33,303 bases of DNA from Candidatus Nomurabacteria bacterium (GTDB taxonomy: Bacteria > Patescibacteriota > Minisyncoccia > Phycocordibacterales > UBA9973): NCBI GenBank assembly GCA_903869875.1, contig CAIQAW010000020.1:1-33303 (forward strand), read 5' to 3'. The stretch's first letter is position 1; every line of letters begins with the position of its first letter. Below the pieces are notes generated by a model. That model was given only the letters and a program-made list of their open reading frames with translations. It did no database searches and had not been told where the DNA came from. The translations under genes and the position numbers were made by a program. This document shows positions 28,727 through 33,303 of the stretch, piece after piece.

Positions 28727-29524
28727 ATGAAAACCAACTACCTGATTATAGCTAACTGGAAACTAAACCCACAAACCACAGTAGAGGCTAAGAAGATTTT
28801 TACGGGTATTAAAAAAGTATCTACTAAGTTGAAAAACGTTTCAACAGTTATTTGTGTGCCTTATGTGTATTTATCTGACCTTAAAAAACTAGCCTCTAAA
28901 AAATGTATATTAGGTGTACAGGACATTGCGGTGCCAACAGAAGGTGCACATACTGGCTTAGTTTCTGCGTCGATGGTTAAAAAGTTTGGTGTTACTTATA
29001 CTATAGTTGGCCACAGTGAAGTCCGTGCCCGTGGTGAAAATGACGCAACTGTGCGCGCAAAGGTTACAACAGCAGTTACAAACGGCTTAGTGCCAGTAAT
29101 ATGTGTCGGCGAACAAGCACGCGACACTCAGGGTTTTTTCTGGCACACTATAAAGGAACAAGTAATAACTGCTATAGGTAACTTGCCACGTAAGTCTTTA
29201 GAACAAATTGTTATTGCCTATGAACCTGTTTGGGCTATAGGCAAAGACGCCCCGCGCCCTGCAACACCAGCTGAATGTTTTGAAGTTGTTCTTTTTATAC
29301 GTAAAGTTATAAGTGACATATTCAGCCCAGCAGATGCGCACAATGTGCAGGTGCTGTATGGCGGGTCTGTAACACCGAAGGACGCGTTAGGGTTTATAGA
29401 ACATGGTGGTGTCGACGGGTATCTGGTAGGACACGAATCACTATTGCCAAAACATTTTGATACAATATTAATTAATACTGAAAACTATGCAAACACTCAA
29501 AAAACTAAAACAATTAAAAAATAA
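28727..29524 (+). CDS. tpiA: Triosephosphate isomerase
   Basis: A 265-residue TIM barrel. The active-site residues are N10 and K12 (IANWKLN), H96 (IVGHSEVR) and E166 (AYEPVWAIG); the phosphate-gripping loops are IGKDAPRPAT and YGGSVTPKDA. It interconverts dihydroxyacetone phosphate and glyceraldehyde-3-phosphate in the cytoplasm. Its last 38 nt overlap the start of pgk in another frame, so the two are translated from one message. The C-terminal tail (ENYANTQKTKTIKK) is coded in the overlap and is lysine-rich. Confidence 0.95.
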   Translation: MKTNYLIIANWKLNPQTTVEAKKIFTGIKKVSTKLKNVSTVICVPYVYLSDLKKLASKKCILGVQDIAVPTEGAHTGLVSASMVKKFGVTYTIVGHSEVRARGENDATVRAKVTTAVTNGLVPVICVGEQARDTQGFFWHTIKEQVITAIGNLPRKSLEQIVIAYEPVWAIGKDAPRPATPAECFEVVLFIRKVISDIFSPADAHNVQVLYGGSVTPKDALGFIEHGGVDGYLVGHESLLPKHFDTILINTENYANTQKTKTIKK

Positions 29525-30638
29525 AGTAGCACTAGTACGACTAGACTGGAATGTGCCAATTGCAGACGGTGTAGTGGGCGACGGTTTTCGTATTGTTGCA
29601 TCACTTCCAACTATAAAAACATTAACCGAAAAAGGTGCCAAGGTTGTTGTGTTAGCACATACTGGGGACGATGGTAAACAAACCTTATTACCTATGGTTA
29701 ACTACCTTAAAACATTGATACCAAACACTGTTGTAACATTAGAAAAAAGCACAAATTTTGACGATATTGTGCAGAACATAGTTTTGATGAACGAAGGCGA
29801 CATAATGGTAATAGACAACATCCGCCGATGGAAGGGCGAGAAAGAAAACGACAAACAACTAGCTAGTGACTTTGCATCGTTAGGGGACATATATGTAAAC
29901 GATGCGTTTTCAGTGTCACACCGGGCACATATGTCTATAGTTGGTTTACCTAAACTACTGCCTTCATATGCAGGTTTACAGTTAGAAAAAGAAATTTTAA
30001 ACTTGTCTTCTGCATTAAAGCCTAAAAAACCATTTCTATTTATACTAGGCGGAGCAAAGTTTGAAACTAAAATGCCATTACTTAAAAAATACGTATCTAC
30101 TGCAGACATGGTGTTTGTAGGTGGCGCATTAGCAAACAACTTTTTAAAAGCCAAAGGTTACGAAGTTGGTAAATCTGTTATAGATAAAAACACACCACCA
30201 CTTTCTGGTGTTCTAAAAAATAAAAAAGTACTAACACCTATCGACGTTATAGTTAACCGCACAGATAGTCGAGGTAAAAATTCTTGGGCTGTAAACGTAG
30301 CTGAAGTTCAAAAGGGCGACACTATTGTAGACGTAGGCCCATTAACAGTTAAACTACTAACTACATTAATGGCAAAAACAAAACTAGTTGTGTGGAACGG
30401 CCCACTGGGTTGGTATGAAAAAGGCCACACAAAAAGCACTATAGATTTGTTAAATGCATTAGCAAGTCAAACCAAAGGTAAACAAAAGACCGTTAGTATT
30501 GTGGGCGGTGGCGACACTGAGGATGTTATAAATCAATCTAATATGGCAAATAAATTTACATTTGTCTCAACAGGTGGTGGCGCAACGTTAGAATTCCTGG
30601 CAAAAGGTACACTAGTTGGAATAAAAGCATTGAAATAA
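29487..30638 (+). CDS. pgk: Phosphoglycerate kinase
   Basis: A 383-residue two-domain kinase. N-terminal substrate motifs include KVALVRLDWNVPIADG and NDAFSVSHRAHMSIVG; the nucleotide domain has LGGAKFETKMPLL, VVWNGPLGWYE, SIVGGGDTEDVI and FVSTGGGATLEFLA. It makes ATP from 1,3-bisphosphoglycerate. The ATG at 29487 lies inside tpiA, and the usual N-terminal start of PGK aligns with it (MQTLKKLKQLKNKVALVRLD). The protein is slightly shorter than the typical 390-400 residues. A perfect palindromic terminator follows. Confidence 0.95.
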   Translation: MQTLKKLKQLKNKVALVRLDWNVPIADGVVGDGFRIVASLPTIKTLTEKGAKVVVLAHTGDDGKQTLLPMVNYLKTLIPNTVVTLEKSTNFDDIVQNIVLMNEGDIMVIDNIRRWKGEKENDKQLASDFASLGDIYVNDAFSVSHRAHMSIVGLPKLLPSYAGLQLEKEILNLSSALKPKKPFLFILGGAKFETKMPLLKKYVSTADMVFVGGALANNFLKAKGYEVGKSVIDKNTPPLSGVLKNKKVLTPIDVIVNRTDSRGKNSWAVNVAEVQKGDTIVDVGPLTVKLLTTLMAKTKLVVWNGPLGWYEKGHTKSTIDLLNALASQTKGKQKTVSIVGGGDTEDVINQSNMANKFTFVSTGGGATLEFLAKGTLVGIKALK

Positions 30639-30657
30639 TATATTTAAAATATAAAAT

Positions 30658-30684
30658 AAAAACCGGTATTAATACCGGTTTTTA
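30658..30684. terminator. Rho-independent terminator (perfect palindrome)
   Basis: AAAAACCGGTATTAATACCGG followed by TTTTTA is a perfect inverted repeat after pgk. Confidence 0.9.
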
Positions 30685-30715
30685 TTTGTCTGCTGTACAT
30701 GGTAGACTAATGTGC

Positions 30716-32407
30716 ATGAACGAAGTGGTGGAACATTTGTTAGCTATGCGGGGTTTGTCGGCTATTGATGCTGACGATTTTCTGCACCCACAATATACAA
30801 ATATAGGTAACCCAACAGATATGAAGGATATGGTTAAGTCTGTAGAACGGGTATATAACGCTATAACAAAAGGCGAGAAAATTGCCATATATGCAGACTA
30901 CGACTGCGACGGTATACCAGGGGCAGTTGTACTTAGTGACATGTTCGATATTGTTGGTTTTAATAATTATGTTGTTTATATACCAGACAGACATAAAGAA
31001 GGTTATGGTTTACATATACCTGCTGTAGATAATTTGATTAGTCAGGGTGTGAATTTGATAATAACAATTGATGTTGGTATTACGGCTGTCGACCAAGCTA
31101 AGTACTGTAAAGAAAAAGGTATTGATTTGATTATTACCGACCACCATTTGCCATTAGAGAAAATACTTAAAGATAAGAAGAATAAGGACAAGCAAATTAT
31201 ACCTGATGCATATGCTGTTATAAACCCAAAACAAACAGGTAACAATTACCCAGACGACATGTTGTGTGGTTCGGGTGTAATATTTACTTTTGTTCGCGGG
31301 TTCTTAAATAAATACCGGGAACAGTATAATGTGCCAATAGGTTGGGAAAAATGGTTACTAGATATGGTGGCCATTGCAACACTGTCAGACATGGTACCAC
31401 TACTTAAAGAAAACAGAACACTGGCATACTATGGTTTGCAGGTTTTAAAGAAAACTCGCCGACCTGGTTTACAACTACTACTACAAAAGGCTGGTGTAGA
31501 CATGGCACATATAGTCGAAGATGATGTAACTTTTACATTAGCCCCACGGCTAAATGCTGCGTCACGCATGGACACACCCATGACGGCTTTTAAACTACTT
31601 AAAACAAAAAATGCTAAGGAGGCGGTAGAATTTTCAGCACACTTAGAAGGTTTAAACACAGAAAGAAAAACAAAAGTGGCGTCTATTATGAAGGAAGTAA
31701 AAAAAGTTTTAAAACAAAAAGAAGAACAACCCGTTATTGTAATAGGTAACCCAAACTGGAATATTGGTGTGCTGGGTTTGGTTGCATCGAAAATTGTAGA
31801 CGAACATGACAAAACTGTTTTTGTTTGGGGCCGTGACGAATTTGGAATTATAAAAGGTTCATGTCGTTCTAATGGAACGTGCCATTTGGTTTCTATAATG
31901 TCTGCTGCACCGGCAGGCACGTTTGTTGCCTTTGGTGGGCATGAGGGTGCTGGAGGTTTTTCAGTTAGTAATGATGCAATACACACACTGGCAGATGTGT
32001 TAAACAGTGTGCACAGTAGTGCGTTAATTGAAACTAAAGATGACAAAGATACTGCACAAATACTAGAAGTTACATTGCCTATAGTTACAAACGAAGTTTA
32101 TCGGGCAATACAAAACTTTGCACCATTTGGTGTGGCAAACCCTAAGCCAGTTTTTATGTTTAAACGTGTATTAGTAGAAACTGCAAAGGAATTCGGTAAA
32201 GACAAAAACCACTTAGAAATAGTTGTTTCACATAACGATGGCGCTAAACCAGCAAAAATAAAAGCCATAGCATTTTTCAAAACTACAAATGATTTTGAAC
32301 AAAAACTGGTACCAGGTATGTGTATAGATATGTCTGCATTTATAGAAGAATCGCGTTATATGGGCAAGGTAGAAATGCGTTTACGTATATTTGACATTGT
32401 TATATAA
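30716..32407 (+). CDS. recJ: Single-stranded-DNA-specific exonuclease RecJ
   Basis: A 563-residue DHH-family nuclease. Motif I is IYADYDCDGIPGAV (metal-binding Asps at 61-66), the DHH motif is IITDHHLPLE (142-144) and motif IV is MVAIATLSDMVPLL. The DHHA1 domain has GSCRSNGTCHLVSIM and FGGHEGAGGFSV; a C-terminal OB-type region closes the protein (about 470-563). It degrades single-stranded DNA 5' to 3' in recombination and mismatch repair. The start at 30716 is preferred because a TAGACT box (30703-30708) lies 7 nt before it; an in-frame ATG at 30710 is an alternative. Confidence 0.93.
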   Translation: MNEVVEHLLAMRGLSAIDADDFLHPQYTNIGNPTDMKDMVKSVERVYNAITKGEKIAIYADYDCDGIPGAVVLSDMFDIVGFNNYVVYIPDRHKEGYGLHIPAVDNLISQGVNLIITIDVGITAVDQAKYCKEKGIDLIITDHHLPLEKILKDKKNKDKQIIPDAYAVINPKQTGNNYPDDMLCGSGVIFTFVRGFLNKYREQYNVPIGWEKWLLDMVAIATLSDMVPLLKENRTLAYYGLQVLKKTRRPGLQLLLQKAGVDMAHIVEDDVTFTLAPRLNAASRMDTPMTAFKLLKTKNAKEAVEFSAHLEGLNTERKTKVASIMKEVKKVLKQKEEQPVIVIGNPNWNIGVLGLVASKIVDEHDKTVFVWGRDEFGIIKGSCRSNGTCHLVSIMSAAPAGTFVAFGGHEGAGGFSVSNDAIHTLADVLNSVHSSALIETKDDKDTAQILEVTLPIVTNEVYRAIQNFAPFGVANPKPVFMFKRVLVETAKEFGKDKNHLEIVVSHNDGAKPAKIKAIAFFKTTNDFEQKLVPGMCIDMSAFIEESRYMGKVEMRLRIFDIVI

Positions 32408-32436
32408 TTTATGTATTGTTTATAAAAAATAAACAT

Positions 32437-33213
32437 ATGCACAATAACAAAGAAATACTAAAAACAAACCTATCCATGGTTAGTTTACTAATAGTTGTAG
32501 AAGCGATTTTACAATCGACCAGATCTAACCCCAATATAACCTGGCATTTTACAAAAGAAATAAAACACGAATGCCTTTTAGGAAATAGGGGTGTGCCTGC
32601 AGAATTTAAAACATTGCGAGCCGCGATAGTTTTCTTTCTTTTTAAAGTTTTTAGAAAAAATATTAACCGAAAAATGTTAGTAGAATTTTTTGAAACAGAA
32701 GAGAATTACAGCAAAGATTTTTATGAAAAAAGCGCATTGTTTAAAAAAATTGATGCACATTTAGGTGAAGACAAAAACCTTTTGGAATTTGCCATGTCTT
32801 ATGTAGACGAATGGAATAAAGCTGAAAAAGCAGTATTTAAAAATGAATCTTTATTTTCTAGTCTTAATATCGAACCAGATGAATTCGCAAAAATACTATT
32901 TGCACACATTGCAGAAAAAGCTACAGAATATTTTGCTTTTTTAATTACTGTTGACGATATCAAGAAGAAGAATAGAAAAGCTAAATATGTAATGTGTAGA
33001 AATTTATTCGTTTTAGTTTTCCATAGCAAGTTTCCTACTACTAGTTATTCAATAATTGGAAAATTTTTGAACGACGAAGACCATTACAGGGTACAGTTTT
33101 CTTTTGGTAGGCATGAGGAATTGTTCGAGTCTAACAACCAGGAATACATTAACTTTTTCCTGCAAACTAGAGAAAGTTTTATTTCTAAAATCACGCAAAC
33201 GCAACCTGCGTGA
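32437..33213 (+). CDS. Orphan protein with a DnaA domain IV-like C-terminus
   Basis: A 258-residue soluble protein that is mostly helical. The last third (about residues 180-248) looks like the DNA-binding helix-turn-helix domain of DnaA: KAKYVMCRNLFVLVFHSKFP followed by SYSIIGKFLNDEDHYRVQFS, with the S-Y-x-x-I-G-x-x-F...D-H pattern recognisable. No AAA+ ATPase domain is present, so it is not DnaA. The first two thirds are not recognised. A DNA-binding regulator or a phage-like replication accessory protein is possible. The ATG at 32437 is chosen over a TTG 21 nt upstream. A terminator overlaps the stop codon. Confidence 0.55.
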   Translation: MHNNKEILKTNLSMVSLLIVVEAILQSTRSNPNITWHFTKEIKHECLLGNRGVPAEFKTLRAAIVFFLFKVFRKNINRKMLVEFFETEENYSKDFYEKSALFKKIDAHLGEDKNLLEFAMSYVDEWNKAEKAVFKNESLFSSLNIEPDEFAKILFAHIAEKATEYFAFLITVDDIKKKNRKAKYVMCRNLFVLVFHSKFPTTSYSIIGKFLNDEDHYRVQFSFGRHEELFESNNQEYINFFLQTRESFISKITQTQPA

Positions 33214-33219
33214 TTTTTT
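33187..33219. terminator. Rho-independent terminator overlapping the stop codon
   Basis: ATCACGCA and TGCGTGAT form a stem followed by TTTTT. Part of the stem is coding. Confidence 0.85.
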
Positions 33220-33240
33220 AATTTATGTATATGTTCATGC

Positions 33241-33303
33241 TATAATCTTTACATGAATCCCGTTAGAAGCCGCGGTCGCAGTAACGGGCATTAATTATGA
33301 AAG
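33241..33303 (+). mobile_element. Left end of a second CCCGTTAGAAGC element, cut by the window edge
   Basis: TATAAT (33241-33246) is followed after 6 nt by an ATG (33253) and then CCCGTTAGAAGCCGCGGTCG (from 33259), nearly identical to the tyrS copy. Here CCCGTTA and TAACGGG form a perfect outer stem. The mini-frame from 33253 reads MNPVRSRGRSNGH and stops; ATGAAAG at 33297 may open a longer gene outside the window, possibly a transposase. Confidence 0.65.

Noticed and set aside
30930..31200. Possible mosaic segment in recJ with more ATT, GAT and AAT codons
   Set aside because: The shift is short and has no sharp borders; it could be chance.
1..33303. CRISPR array or toxin-antitoxin pair
   Set aside because: No regularly spaced direct repeats are visible, and none of the small island genes shows a recognisable toxin or antitoxin motif.

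Overview
The window reads as a chromosomal piece of a Candidate Phyla Radiation bacterium (Patescibacteria, most like the Parcubacteria/Paceibacteria). The evidence is the gene set and the reduced protein architectures: AlaRS of about 602 residues that stops after the editing domain, a trigger factor without its PPIase domain, membrane proteins with the N-terminal short helical module common in this group, and a type IV pilus cluster with several tiny pilins. The DNA is AT-rich but favours C-ending codons (GAC, AAC, TAC) and ATA for isoleucine. No rRNA or ordinary tRNA gene is present. The taxonomic call is inference; no marker was searched.

Layout. 1-9.8 kb: small membrane and envelope genes, namely DUF378, a PmtA-like methyltransferase with a VTT/DedA-type protein, a DUF1003-like protein, an L,D-transpeptidase, an HExxH protein, a secreted peptidoglycan-binding/FN3-like protein with a long structured leader, a PQ-loop-like protein, DUF2231, a VanY-type D,D-carboxypeptidase, a tRNA-like small RNA unit, a large single-pass membrane protein and a YceI protein. 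9.8-14.3 kb: an accessory island of orphan genes in divergent pairs, three of which share an almost identical 42-bp promoter/operator, ending in a complete IS481-like insertion sequence. 14.4-22.3 kb: housekeeping genes clpP, tig, a secreted coiled-coil protein, ppa, nusA, alaS and tyrS. 22.4-28.6 kb: pilB, pilC and four pilin-like genes, the last a large PilX-like putative tip protein. 28.7-33.2 kb: tpiA, pgk, recJ and an orphan with a DnaA domain IV-like end. The window stops just inside a repeat that probably opens a mobile element.

Two things run through the window. First, at least seventeen start codons lie 4-9 nt downstream of a TATAAT-like -10 box with no Shine-Dalgarno, so leaderless transcription appears to be the rule for core genes. 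Second, several families of palindromic elements have spread. A 43-bp family sits in frame inside the carboxypeptidase and nusA genes, and as a nested copy (one inside another) near the left end. A 118-bp element with CCCGTT(T)AGAAGC ends abuts the tyrS start codon and has a second, truncated copy at the right edge. A 68-bp palindrome lies between tyrS and pilB, and a palindrome-within-palindrome separates tig from clpP.

Functionally the window combines envelope maintenance (L,D-transpeptidase, carboxypeptidase, PG-binding protein), surface appendages (type IV pilus), protein quality control (tig, clpP), translation (alaS, tyrS), transcription elongation (nusA), lower glycolysis (tpiA, pgk) and single-strand DNA processing (recJ).
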